In this document: positions 8,224-16,700 of the stretch, piece after piece
Layout: every line of letters begins with the position of its first letter
Numbering within the stretch: position 1 is the first letter of the stretch
Assembly (NCBI GenBank): GCA_023251695.1
Contig: JAHEYE010000033.1
Span: 1 to 24,395 of the forward strand
Length of the DNA: 24,395 nucleotides
From: Sphingobacteriaceae bacterium
GTDB taxonomy: Bacteria > Bacteroidota > Bacteroidia > B-17B0 > Aurantibacillaceae
Reading direction: 5' to 3'
Position numbers and translations under genes: made by a program
The notes under the pieces: model-generated
Told to the model about the DNA's origin: nothing
The model's input: only the letters and a program-made list of their open reading frames with translations
The model's database searches: none

Positions 8224-8231
8224 CAAATATA
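8224..8231 (-). promoter_or_regulatory. pfkA promoter -7 box (TATATTTG)
   Basis: On the minus strand TATATTTG matches TAnnTTTG exactly and ends 6 bp before the pfkA ATG, which would place the transcription start at or next to the start codon. The nearest upstream TTG (8250-8248) is only 16 bp away, shorter than the usual 19-21. On the other strand TATTTTTA at 8279-8286, one mismatch from the consensus, lies 4 bp before ruvX and is a weaker candidate. Confidence 0.6.
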
Positions 8232-8290
8232 CAAGAATCCCGATTACAATTTGGCGGGGAAAATCAACAAAAAACACGTATTTTTACATT

Positions 8291-8707
8291 ATGCCGCGCA
8301 TTATAGCAATAGATTACGGAAGCAAGCGTGTAGGATTAGCGGTGACCGATCCCTTGAAAATTCTTGCTAACGGTTTAACAACCGTGCATAGCAAAGATGT
8401 GATAAAGTTTTTGGAAGATTATTTAAAAAAAGAAGAAGTGGAATGTATAGTAATTGGTGAACCTAAGACCTTGCGTAATGAACCGTCGGACAGTGCCCGT
8501 TTTATTGAACCATTTGTTAAACATTTAAAAAATAAATTCCCGGGCATGAAAATTGAGCGGTATGATGAGAGATTCACCTCAGCAATGGCGCATCAGGCGA
8601 TGTTATTAGGCGGATTAAAAAAGAAAGCAAGGCAGAATAAAGAAACGGTTGATATGGTAAGCGCTACAATTATTTTACAAGATTATTTAGAATACATTAA
8701 ACATTAA
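8291..8707 (+). CDS. ruvX: Putative pre-16S rRNA nuclease / Holliday junction resolvase-like protein RuvX (YqgF)
   Basis: A small RNase H-fold nuclease of the YqgF family, linked by work in other bacteria to processing the 5' end of 16S rRNA and originally proposed as a Holliday junction resolvase. The ATG at 8291 gives 138 residues, the usual length; an earlier in-frame start at 8171 lies inside the divergent pfkA gene and adds a non-family leader. Conserved features are the first strand IAIDYGSKRVGLA with Asp8, GEP at 56-58, YDERFTS at 91-97 and the late acidic position Asp121 in E-T-V-D-M-V-S-A. These acidic residues form the expected metal site. The LOG-family gene follows after 6 bp, so the two form an operon. 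Confidence 0.93.
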   Translation: MPRIIAIDYGSKRVGLAVTDPLKILANGLTTVHSKDVIKFLEDYLKKEEVECIVIGEPKTLRNEPSDSARFIEPFVKHLKNKFPGMKIERYDERFTSAMAHQAMLLGGLKKKARQNKETVDMVSATIILQDYLEYIKH

Positions 8708-8713
8708 AAGAAT

Positions 8714-9427
8714 ATGACAGATAAATCGGACGAAAAAATAAGAAAAGCATTTGCTGAAAAAGATTGGAATGACATTAAAGCAAGTGACAGCTGGCAGATT
8801 TTTAAAATCATGAGCGAATTTGTTGAAGGATTTGACAAAATGAGCCGGATTGGTCCTTGCGTTTCAATTTTCGGAAGTGCGCGTACCAAGCCGGATAACA
8901 AATATTATATTTTAGCAGAGGAAATCGCTTACAAATTAACGCAAGAAGGTTATGGTGTAATTACAGGAGGTGGTCCGGGTATAATGGAAGCCGCCAACAA
9001 AGGTGCTAAACGCGGTAAAGGAAAATCGGTGGGATTAAATATAGAATTACCCTTCGAACAAAAGCCGAATGATTTTATTGATCGGGACAAGAGTATTGAT
9101 TTCCATTATTTCTTTGTGCGCAAAACAATTTTTTTAAAATATTCGCAAGGGTTTATTGGTATGCCCGGTGGTTTTGGAACGATGGACGAATTATTTGAAT
9201 CCTTAACGCTTGTTCAAACGCACAAAATTGCTTCATTTCCCGTTGTATTGGTTGGGAAAGATTATTGGAGTGGTTTGATAAAATGGATAAAAGAAAGTAT
9301 GCATGAAAAAGAGCACAATGTAAATCCGGATGACTTGGAATTATTAAAAGTTGTAGATACGGCCGATGAAGCGGTTAAACACATTGTTGACTTCTATAGC
9401 AAATACCTACTCAAGCCAAATTTCTAA
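8714..9427 (+). CDS. LOG-family protein (TIGR00730; putative nucleoside 5'-monophosphate phosphoribohydrolase)
   Basis: A Rossmann-fold protein of the LOG family, whose characterised members cleave the N-glycosidic bond of cytokinin or purine nucleoside monophosphates; older annotations call it lysine decarboxylase, which is not supported. The 237 residues carry the family motifs: FGSAR at 53-57, GGGPGIMEA at 85-93 and PGGFGTMDE at 151-159, the last including the catalytic Glu. A helical N-terminal extension of about 45 residues precedes the core, as in the longer bacterial forms. No signal peptide, so cytoplasmic. The start lies 6 bp after ruvX stops. The natural substrate in this organism is not known. 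Confidence 0.9.
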   Translation: MTDKSDEKIRKAFAEKDWNDIKASDSWQIFKIMSEFVEGFDKMSRIGPCVSIFGSARTKPDNKYYILAEEIAYKLTQEGYGVITGGGPGIMEAANKGAKRGKGKSVGLNIELPFEQKPNDFIDRDKSIDFHYFFVRKTIFLKYSQGFIGMPGGFGTMDELFESLTLVQTHKIASFPVVLVGKDYWSGLIKWIKESMHEKEHNVNPDDLELLKVVDTADEAVKHIVDFYSKYLLKPNF

Positions 9428-9505
9428 TCACTATAATTAACTGATTATCAATAATTTGATTAAGTACATAACCTATTGAAGCACAATTAGCTGCGAAAGA
9501 TAAAA

Positions 9506-9536
9506 TTGCTCGGATTGGGAAAATGTTATATATTTG
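9506..9536 (+). promoter_or_regulatory. rpsU promoter (TTG, 20 bp, TATATTTG)
   Basis: TTG at 9506-9508, a 20-bp spacer and TATATTTG at 9529-9536 match both halves of the Bacteroidota vegetative promoter consensus. This is the best promoter in the window. It predicts a transcript starting about 15-20 nt before the rpsU ATG at 9562 and shows that the in-frame ATG at 9523, upstream of and overlapping the -7 region, is not the start. Confidence 0.8.
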
Positions 9537-9561
9537 CCTTCCTAAATTAAAAGAAAACGAA

Positions 9562-9759
9562 ATGTTAATTGTACAAGTAAAAGAAGGCGATACTATTGAA
9601 AAGGCCTTAAAAAAGTTTAAGAAGAAGTTTGAAAAAACAGGTGTTGTAAAACAATTACGTGCGCGTAAGCAGTTTACAAAGCCGTCTGTTCGTCGCCGTG
9701 AAGAAATCATTAAAGCGGTTTACAAACAAAAGCTTCAAAACGGAGAAATCGAAAAATAG
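9562..9759 (+). CDS. rpsU: Small ribosomal subunit protein bS21
   Basis: A 65-residue basic ribosomal protein that sits on the 30S platform near the 3' end of 16S rRNA. The sequence begins M-L-I-V-Q-V-K-E-G and contains the F-K-K-K-F segment and the conserved R-R-R-E motif near residues 46-49. The leader between promoter and ATG (cctaaattaaaagaaaacga) has no SD. In Flavobacterium johnsoniae, bS21 helps to hide the 16S anti-SD tail, and its own mRNA is reported to carry an SD, so the lack of one here is notable. It has its own promoter and a strong terminator; xerC and hpf follow in the order usual for the phylum. Confidence 0.96.
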   Translation: MLIVQVKEGDTIEKALKKFKKKFEKTGVVKQLRARKQFTKPSVRRREEIIKAVYKQKLQNGEIEK

Positions 9760-9804
9760 CCTAAGCTGTTTTTTATCATATCACGCCTTAGGCGGACAGG
9801 TTGC

Positions 9805-9850
9805 ATTCCTGAATTGAATTATATAACTTCGATTCAGGAATTTTTATTTT
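9805..9850 (+). terminator. Rho-independent terminator after rpsU
   Basis: A 14-bp stem (9805-9818 with 9828-9841, one G-U pair) closes a 9-nt loop and is followed by a T-rich run (tttttatttt). It ends 6 bp before the xerC ATG, so xerC expression would need either read-through or a promoter inside the hairpin region. A second, weaker 7-bp inverted repeat (gcctaag 9759-9765, cttaggc 9787-9793) precedes it. Confidence 0.9.
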
Positions 9851-9855
9851 AGGGT

Positions 9856-10749
9856 ATGGCTGAACAACATCTAAATAATTTTATTGATTATATCAGCCAC
9901 GAAAAAAAATCATCTAAGCACACCGTCCTTTCTTATCAAACCGATTTATTCCAATTCCAAAATTTTGTAGAAAAAGAATTATCCAATACCGATTTGCTTT
10001 CTATTAATTATCTGATTGTTCGCAGTTGGGTAGCCGAGCTTTTAGATACCGGTATTAGCGCAAGAAGCGTAAACAGGAAATTATCAAGTCTCAAATCATT
10101 TTATAAATACCTTCTTAAAAACAATCTCATAAAAATAAATCCACTACAAAAAATAGTCGGACCAAAAAGTCCGAAAAAATTACCTGTTTTTGTAGATGAA
10201 TTAAATATGGAGGAATTATTTAAAGCCATAGAATTTGATGAGGGTTTTATTGGTTTACGAGATAAATTACTCCTGGATGTACTTTATCAAACAGGCATCC
10301 GAAGGGCAGAACTGATTGGACTTAAGGAGCAAAGTATTGATTTTTATAGCCTTAGTTTAAAGGTTCTTGGAAAGAGAAACAAAGAGAGGATTATTCCGGT
10401 TTCATTAGGCTTAAAACGCAACCTTGAGCAGTATTTTCAAGTAAAAAAGAGCATGGGTTTAGTAAATCCATGTGTATTTGTATCCCCAAAAGATAAAGAC
10501 TTGAAAGAGGCAGAAGTTTATAAGATCGTGAAAAAGTATCTTTCCCTGATTACTACTCTCAGTAAAAAAAGTCCGCACGTTTTACGCCACACCTTTGCTA
10601 CGCATTTATTAAACAACGGCGCTGATATTAATGCCGTGAAAGAATTATTGGGCCATGCCAATTTATCGGCTACCCAAATTTACACCCACAACACAATCGA
10701 AAAATTAAAAAAAACATACAAACAAGCTCACCCTCGTTCGGGTGAATAA
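9856..10749 (+). CDS. xerC: Tyrosine recombinase XerC/XerD type
   Basis: A site-specific tyrosine recombinase, expected to resolve chromosome dimers at dif at the septum. The 297 residues have the XerC/D layout: an N-terminal SAM-like core-binding domain (about 3-90) and a catalytic domain. All six catalytic residues are present: Arg149 (TGIRR), Lys173 (GKRNKER), His241 and Arg244 (HVLRHTFATH), His267 (LGHANLS) and nucleophile Tyr276 (IYTH). Spacing matches E. coli XerD closely. Whether it is the XerC or XerD partner cannot be settled from one sequence; the location between rpsU and hpf is the usual position of the gene called xerC in Bacteroidota. No integrase-associated att repeats or phage genes are near, so it is a housekeeping copy. 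hpf follows after 30 bp. Confidence 0.92.
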   Translation: MAEQHLNNFIDYISHEKKSSKHTVLSYQTDLFQFQNFVEKELSNTDLLSINYLIVRSWVAELLDTGISARSVNRKLSSLKSFYKYLLKNNLIKINPLQKIVGPKSPKKLPVFVDELNMEELFKAIEFDEGFIGLRDKLLLDVLYQTGIRRAELIGLKEQSIDFYSLSLKVLGKRNKERIIPVSLGLKRNLEQYFQVKKSMGLVNPCVFVSPKDKDLKEAEVYKIVKKYLSLITTLSKKSPHVLRHTFATHLLNNGADINAVKELLGHANLSATQIYTHNTIEKLKKTYKQAHPRSGE

Positions 10750-10763
10750 TTAATAACCAAAAA

Positions 10764-10771
10764 AGAGGAGG
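10764..10771 (+). promoter_or_regulatory. Strong Shine-Dalgarno of hpf
   Basis: The sequence agaggagg contains AGGAGG, fully complementary to the conserved CCUCCU at the 3' end of 16S rRNA, and its last base is 8 nt before the hpf ATG at 10780. This is unusual in a phylum that largely lacks SDs and only one other strong one (infC) is seen in this window. It also fixes the hpf start. Confidence 0.85.
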
Positions 10772-10779
10772 ATAAAGTC

Positions 10780-11079
10780 ATGAAAACAAACATCCAGTCA
10801 GTGCATTTTGATGCAGACAAAAAACTAATCACCCACATTGAAACAAAAGTTTCGAAACTAAAAACGTTTAATGAAGCTATTATCAGCAGTCATGTTATTT
10901 TACGCGTTGAGAAAGGAAATGACAATCATAACAAGATTGCCGAGATAAAATTAAATACACCCGGACAGGAAATGTTCGCGAAAAAACAATGCACAACTTT
11001 CGAAGAAGCCGTTGACACAGCTTGCGATGCATTAAAAACGCAATTAATGAAGCATAAAGAAAAACATCTCGTTAAATAG
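10780..11079 (+). CDS. hpf: Ribosome hibernation promoting factor, short HPF/RaiA type
   Basis: A small cytoplasmic protein that binds the 30S decoding region, blocks mRNA and tRNA binding and helps to store ribosomes in stationary phase or stress. The 99 residues match short HPF/YfiA proteins: a first strand NIQSVHFDADKKL, helix I-E-T-K-V-S-K-L, the central strands with VILRVEKG, and the final helix F-E-E-A-V-D-T-A-C-D-A-L followed by a basic tail with KHKEKH. There is no long-form dimerisation domain. It follows xerC by 30 bp and precedes a terminator, so the two are probably one transcript. Its consensus SD implies translation that depends on the anti-SD, unlike its neighbours. Confidence 0.93.
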   Translation: MKTNIQSVHFDADKKLITHIETKVSKLKTFNEAIISSHVILRVEKGNDNHNKIAEIKLNTPGQEMFAKKQCTTFEEAVDTACDALKTQLMKHKEKHLVK

Positions 11080-11097
11080 TTATAACTCATATTATAA

Positions 11098-11130
11098 AAA
11101 AAGCCCTGAAAGAAAATTTCAGGGCTTTTT
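11098..11130. terminator. Bidirectional terminator between hpf and T9SS gene
   Basis: A 14-bp perfect stem (aaaaagccctgaaa, 11098-11111; tttcagggcttttt, 11117-11130) with a 5-nt loop. A-run before and T-run after the GC core let it act on both strands, ending hpf from the left and the 11149-13629 gene from the right. Its core (agccctgaa/ttcagggct) recurs in the rplT terminator. Confidence 0.92.
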
Positions 11131-11148
11131 AATTTTAACTACTTATTT

Positions 11149-13629
11149 TTACTCGATAACTACTTTGTAAACTGCTTTTCCGCTAGGACTACTTACCACT
11201 AAAGAATAAACACCTTTAGCAAAACTTCCCACATTAATTGCTTTAGAGTTCAGCTCTTTACTTATTTTATCCGTATAAACAATCTGACCTAAAACATTTG
11301 TCATAACAAGATCAACATCTTCATTCACGAATAAAGTTTCGATATTTACAACATTTGATGCCGGGTTCGGGTAAATTCTGAATTTATTTTTGAAACTGAT
11401 TTCATTTATACCAATTGCTCCCAAACGATTATTTTGAATATTACTTCTTGTTTTAGTGGCTTTAACGGCTATACCATTTCCGCTTCCACCTCTTAAAGAA
11501 GGCGTGCACGAATAACCAAGGTCCGCTTCTACTCTCCAATCAGCTGTTGTGGAATAGAACGCATAAAACGGGTCATTTAAGGTACTTTGATTTCCTGTTG
11601 TTGTTCCAACTAAAGAATAAGTGGTGGATACAGTTGGGTTAATACAAACGATTAAACTATAAGTCTGAACCGGATTTACAGGTCCTTCAATCAGATAATT
11701 ATTTGTCCAGAAAAATGTACTATTTGTGTGGGTAAAGAAAACGGTATTATGCCATAAACTTTTTGGTCCATACTGTCCGCAGGTATCACGCACCTGAATT
11801 TTATAACGGTAAGTAGAAATATTCGGATCTCCATTTGCGGGGCCAATACTTCTTGCAGTATCTTTCCACATGCTCAATGCGTTTTTTGAAACAGCGCCTA
11901 TTCTTCTGTAGGTATTAGAAATTACTTCGCGGTGAATAATCATTGAATCAAGATTAGGGTAAGCCGTCTTATCCCAATATATCTCGTTATTTACATTAGC
12001 GCTATCAACAGTTACCATACAAATATCCGGTTTAGGAACTAAAGGAACTATAACTGTCCCAACTGCCTGTGCAGAACAACCGCTGGAAGTTCCTGAAACT
12101 ACATAAACTGTAGTTACACTCGGCGTTACAGAAATAGTTGCGGTATTTGCTCCTGTACTCCATGTATAAGTTGTTGCACCACTTGCCATTAAAACAGCTG
12201 TACCACCACCGCAAGCAGTAATAGTTGATGTTGATGCAACATTTGGTACCTGAGAAATATTAATAGTACGGGTTGTAGGGGTACCGGCCCCAAAAGCATT
12301 ATTTGAAATCATTGTTATGGTTTTCGTACCTGGAGCAGTATAAATAACAGTAGGATTTTGTGCTGTTGAACTTCCGGGATTTCCTCCAGGCATAATCCAT
12401 CCCCAGGCATTAGCACCATTACCTGAATTATCAGTTAATTGTATCGATTGACCTGTACAACCAACAGGTGGTGAAAGAAAAGAACAAATTGGTAATTTTT
12501 GTGAGGCTAAGTACAAATTATCAACTTTCAAATCAGATCCAACATACGAATTTAATAAAGGATATTGCGACGACTCAATACTAAATCCTATAGTATCGGG
12601 TGTTAAGGTATGAGTGAGAGAAATTGAGACTTTTTTATAAGTTGCCGACAATGTAAGATTTGAACTTCCCTGATAAATTACTGTTCCGCCCTTCTTAACC
12701 CATACAAAAAATCTTCCATAATCATTCGGGTCAGCAGGTAAATATTTATAATACAATGTTATTGTGTCATTCATTGCTGTGTATGGATGTCCGCCATAAA
12801 CTATTCCCATGGTTGAGGTTGGCTGAGCTGTTTGGAGAACACCACTTCTTACTCCTCCTCCCCCAAAAGAAGGAAGTGTGGTTTGAAGTTCAGCTGCATA
12901 AGCACCATTATAAAAATCACTTGTCCTTTTTGTTAAACCACCAACGGGTATTCCGTTAAGCTTCTCATCCTGTAAAGATGTCCAATTTTCAAAACTTGCA
13001 TTTAATCCTGCCGGTTGGGATGATACTCCCGTAAAACTGATACTATCTAATTGTAGGGCATTTCCGGCTATCCCAAAACTTGCAAATGCATTACTTGATG
13101 CTGCAGCAATCACAATAGAATCAGGGGCTACGGCTAAAGCAGGAGACAAAGTATTCGAATATAAAGTATAGTTTGTTTTTGTTGAACTAATTTTAAAAAA
13201 ATAAGTTCCTATGCTTACTCCCGCCTTTTTAAAACAAGCCATTACAAAAGCCGTATCAGGGGCTATAATATTACTTTTATAATAGAATCTTATTCCTGTA
13301 GGTTTTTGACTGTAGGCTAATCCGCCCTGAGCAGGATTTTTTCCCGGATCTCCATTAGCAACATAAGCAAAGGTGATGTTCGTTCCGCTGGAAGTTGTTG
13401 TTAATTTCACAGCAAAGTTACCATGAGAAGCATCTGTAGTTTTTACAACGTTATTGCCGGTTTGTATACTATTACCGGGACCATTATACTGATAATTTGA
13501 ACTTCCAAAAAACTGCGGATTTTCATAATTACTAACTTGCCAACTTTCAAAACCCCCATTAGGAATTGATTGACTAAAAACTACTGAAGTTGAAATAATT
13601 GCTAAAACTGAGAATAAATGTTTTTTCAT
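11149..13629 (-). CDS. Secreted PKD/Ig-like protein with T9SS type A C-terminal sorting domain
   Basis: An 826-residue extracellular or surface-attached protein. It has a signal peptide (about 1-20, ending V-F-S-Q). Two related N-terminal modules follow, the first from N-G-G-F-E-S-W (about 24) and the second from N-A-S-F-E-N-W (about 208), each of about 180 residues and of the beta-sandwich, carbohydrate-binding-like kind. A PKD-like domain begins near Cys382 and runs to about 459, then an Ig-like Gly/Thr/Ser-rich domain (about 463-535) and a less clear segment. The last 77 residues are a T9SS type A sorting domain: Y-P-N-P-A-S-N at 753-759, the L-G-Q turn and the G-V-Y-x-L-x-V strand. No enzyme motif is visible, so adhesion or glycan binding is the best guess. 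No clear promoter was found upstream. Confidence 0.88.
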   Translation of the reverse strand: MKKHLFSVLAIISTSVVFSQSIPNGGFESWQVSNYENPQFFGSSNYQYNGPGNSIQTGNNVVKTTDASHGNFAVKLTTTSSGTNITFAYVANGDPGKNPAQGGLAYSQKPTGIRFYYKSNIIAPDTAFVMACFKKAGVSIGTYFFKISSTKTNYTLYSNTLSPALAVAPDSIVIAAASSNAFASFGIAGNALQLDSISFTGVSSQPAGLNASFENWTSLQDEKLNGIPVGGLTKRTSDFYNGAYAAELQTTLPSFGGGGVRSGVLQTAQPTSTMGIVYGGHPYTAMNDTITLYYKYLPADPNDYGRFFVWVKKGGTVIYQGSSNLTLSATYKKVSISLTHTLTPDTIGFSIESSQYPLLNSYVGSDLKVDNLYLASQKLPICSFLSPPVGCTGQSIQLTDNSGNGANAWGWIMPGGNPGSSTAQNPTVIYTAPGTKTITMISNNAFGAGTPTTRTINISQVPNVASTSTITACGGGTAVLMASGATTYTWSTGANTATISVTPSVTTVYVVSGTSSGCSAQAVGTVIVPLVPKPDICMVTVDSANVNNEIYWDKTAYPNLDSMIIHREVISNTYRRIGAVSKNALSMWKDTARSIGPANGDPNISTYRYKIQVRDTCGQYGPKSLWHNTVFFTHTNSTFFWTNNYLIEGPVNPVQTYSLIVCINPTVSTTYSLVGTTTGNQSTLNDPFYAFYSTTADWRVEADLGYSCTPSLRGGSGNGIAVKATKTRSNIQNNRLGAIGINEISFKNKFRIYPNPASNVVNIETLFVNEDVDLVMTNVLGQIVYTDKISKELNSKAINVGSFAKGVYSLVVSSPSGKAVYKVVIE

Positions 13630-13770
13630 GTGAGGTGTTTTTTAACCTATTAAAAGTAGTAAAAATGCCTATATCCACCAAATAACATAGACGTATTAAA
13701 TTAACAACCAATATTTATAGCATTTTATGCATTTTACTGAAATTTACGGTTAAATTTATACCGCTTTACA
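13630..13770. other. Divergent intergenic region between T9SS gene and SpoIIE-phosphatase gene
   Basis: 141 AT-rich bases. On the plus strand TAAATTTA (13751-13758), one mismatch from TAnnTTTG, lies 12 bp before the phosphatase ATG and is the only promoter candidate. A tandem pair of gcatttta lies at about 13718-13735. I see no convincing minus-strand promoter, no hairpin and no RNA gene. Confidence 0.4.
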
Positions 13771-16700
13771 ATGAAACTTAGTGTCAAAATAACCGCAATT
13801 CTGTTATTACTGAACGGCTTATTGGGCTTTTCACAAAAAGGCAATTATTTTATTCATAATTACCTGCCGGCTCAGTATAATTCTGCTGATCAGAACCGTT
13901 GCATTCTTCAGGATTTTTACGGACGCATTTTTGTTGCTAATAATAACGGTATACTTATTAATAATGGTGCCGAATGGGAAATGCGTGAATTACCCTTTTT
14001 GTGCCTATCCCTTGGCAAAGATGAGAATGAAGATATTTATATTGGTGGTGATGGTAATTTCGGGAAATTAATCAAGGCTAAAAACGGTAAGTATGAGTAC
14101 GAGTCTTTGATTAAATTACTTCCAAAAACAGAAGATGAATTAGGGAAATTCTGGTCGGTGATCACCTTAAAAAATCACGTCTATTTTTGCAGCAATCAAA
14201 AAATCTACGATTACGATCACAAAACAATAAAGGTGATAAGTCCGGGAGAAGAAGGTTTTCACACCTTTTTTAATGTAGAGGGTTATCTCATAACAAGAGA
14301 GAAAGGACAGGGCTTAAAAATATTATCATTTAATAATGAATTTGTATTATTAAAAGGAGGTGAAGCGTTTGCCGATAATGCTAATCCTGTCCGCGGTATT
14401 ATAAAGGGAGATAGCTGTCATTTTATTATTACACCAGCCGGGATTTACCAATTCAATTTTAATAAAACACTTCCCGAATTATCTTCCATCAAAAAAATCA
14501 ATACGCCTGTTAACGAATGGCTCAACGAAAAAACAGTTTATTGCGCTTCAAACATCGGCGGAAATAATTTTGCTTTTGGATCAGTAAACGGCGGTGTAGT
14601 GATTACCGATAAAAAATTCAACGCCATAAAATATATCAATACATTAAATGATCTGCAGGACGATGGCGTGAATTATATTTATAACGATAATCAAGGTCAC
14701 ATTTGGTTAGCCCTGGCAAAAGGAATCAGTTTAATAGAGTTCAATAGTCCGATTACGAAATTCGGAAAAGCTGATGGCATTAAAGGCACCATAGAAGCCT
14801 GTACTTTTTTTAATAATACGCCGTTTTTAGCTACGGATAAGGGAGTTTTAATATTTAACTCAGCTACTTCAAAGTTTGAACCCACCAACATCACCGAAGC
14901 GGCCTGGTGTTTATGCATTGCAAATGGCCGATTGTTGGCAGGAACAAAAAGCGGTATGCATGTTTTGGAAAAAAATGCATTTAAATTAATTTACGAAACC
15001 GAATCTGCTGTTCACTGCATTTCAGTTGTGCCAAGAGGATTAGAAATAATTTATTTAGGAACTGAAACCGGTTACGCGAAAGGGTATTTAAATGCAAAAG
15101 GTTTTGAACCTGTTAAAGAATTATACGAACTTAATGCCGACATACGAACCATTGCAATAGCTGATGATAACAGTGTTTGTTTCGGAACCCGTGAAAGCGG
15201 TGTATATATAGAACCTACAGGTTCTGATTCGCCCATTCAATTGATTCAAAAAGATGGCTTACCAGACCTTAATGAAAATTTTCTTTTGAATTATAAAAGT
15301 GATGTGCTAATCGCTACTGAAAGCGGCTTTTATTATCTGAATACAAAAAATAAAACTTATTCAATTGCTCCTCACCCGAAATTTAAAGTTATACAAAACA
15401 GATACAGTATTTTTAAAGCAATTGCTATAAATAATACCATTTGGCTCACGGGGAAGAAAGACAGTAAGACCAACGAAGCCTTGATGTGTTTGGAAGAACA
15501 AAATGGTGAATTTCAAATAAAAGCAGGTCAGCTGTCCCGTATCAAAGAATCAGATACGAAGTCATTCTGCTATTCAGGCTCACTCGTTTACATAGGAACT
15601 AATAATGGTTTATATTGTTACGACCTCGACCTTCAGCCGCCGCGCTTTGGTTTAAATACTTTTGTTAATCATTTTTTCTTTGGTAAAGATTCGGCTGAAA
15701 TAAATTACAACATTCATCCAAGCTCACAAATCGGAGAGCTTAAATTAATTTATTCTAATAATACTGTCTTGTTTAATTTTGGAGCTTCGGATTATATTGA
15801 TAAGAACGAATTGCTATTTGCCTATTATTTACAAGGACAAGATACTTCCTTTGGCAAATTCTCCAATAACAAATCGAAAGATTATCCAAATCTGCATGAA
15901 GGGGATTATGTATTCCATGTTAAATCAAAGAATATTTTAGGTTTAGAAGGTCAGGAAATAAAAATTGCTTTTACTGTACTTCCGCCCTGGTACCGTACCA
16001 TTTGGGCTTACGGTGCATATGCAATCATAATACTTGTGTTGATTTATTTTATTATCAAATTAAACTCAAAACGATTAATCGAACAGAATTTACGACTCGA
16101 AAAAATTATTAATGACCGGACCAAAGAAATAAATAAACAAAAATTAGAGATTGAACACAAGAATCAGGAAATTACTGATAGTATCAATTACGCGAAAGGA
16201 ATTCAGGATTCCATTCTTCCCAGTATCAACGAAATTAAGAAGGTTTGGAATGATTTATTTGTTTTCTTTCAGCCCAAAGATATTGTCAGCGGTGATTTTT
16301 ACTGGTTTAAGCAAATTAATAAAGATGAATTTTTAATTGCCTGCTGCGATTGTACCGGACATGGTGTGCCGGGAGGATTCATGAGTATGATTTGTTCTGA
16401 TAAATTACACGATGCTGCACGCGAAACAACTATACCAAATGAAATTTTATTTAAAGCGAATAATAGCATAAAAGAAAGTTTACGTCAGCAAAACGAAGGC
16501 AAGAGCAAAGACGGAATGGAAATTTGTTTACTGAAAGTAAATATTAAAACACGGGAAGTTCTTTTTGCAGGTGCGAATCGTCAGTTATGGGTAGTAGATT
16601 GTAAAACCAAAATACTGAACGAATTAAAGCCTACCAAAGCCAGCATTGCGAGCTTTACTGAATTTAATTTTAGTTACGACCTCAACACATTGCAATTAAA

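Noticed and set aside
8218..8277. An upstream ATG at 8277 extending pfkA by 20 residues
   Set aside because: The extension covers the TATATTTG promoter box and runs to the ruvX promoter region; family N-termini begin at M-K-K-I-G-I.
8171..8290. An upstream start at 8171 extending ruvX by 40 residues
   Set aside because: It lies inside pfkA on the other strand, the extra residues do not match RuvX, and the family start is M-P-R-I-I-A-I-D-Y-G.
9523..9561. An earlier ATG for rpsU
   Set aside because: It precedes and overlaps the rpsU -7 box, and bS21 proteins begin at the M-L-I-V start at 9562.
9856..10749. Phage or integron integrase, marking a mobile element
   Set aside because: The protein has the exact XerC/D layout and lies in the rpsU-xerC-hpf housekeeping order; no att repeats, cassettes or phage genes are near.
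11080..11148. A tRNA gene after hpf, as in related genomes
   Set aside because: Only the bidirectional terminator is present; no cloverleaf or TTCRA arm is seen.
12032..12959. Open frames on either strand within the T9SS gene
   Set aside because: They are shadows of a long coding frame with a signal peptide and clear domains; no start signal or recognisable product.
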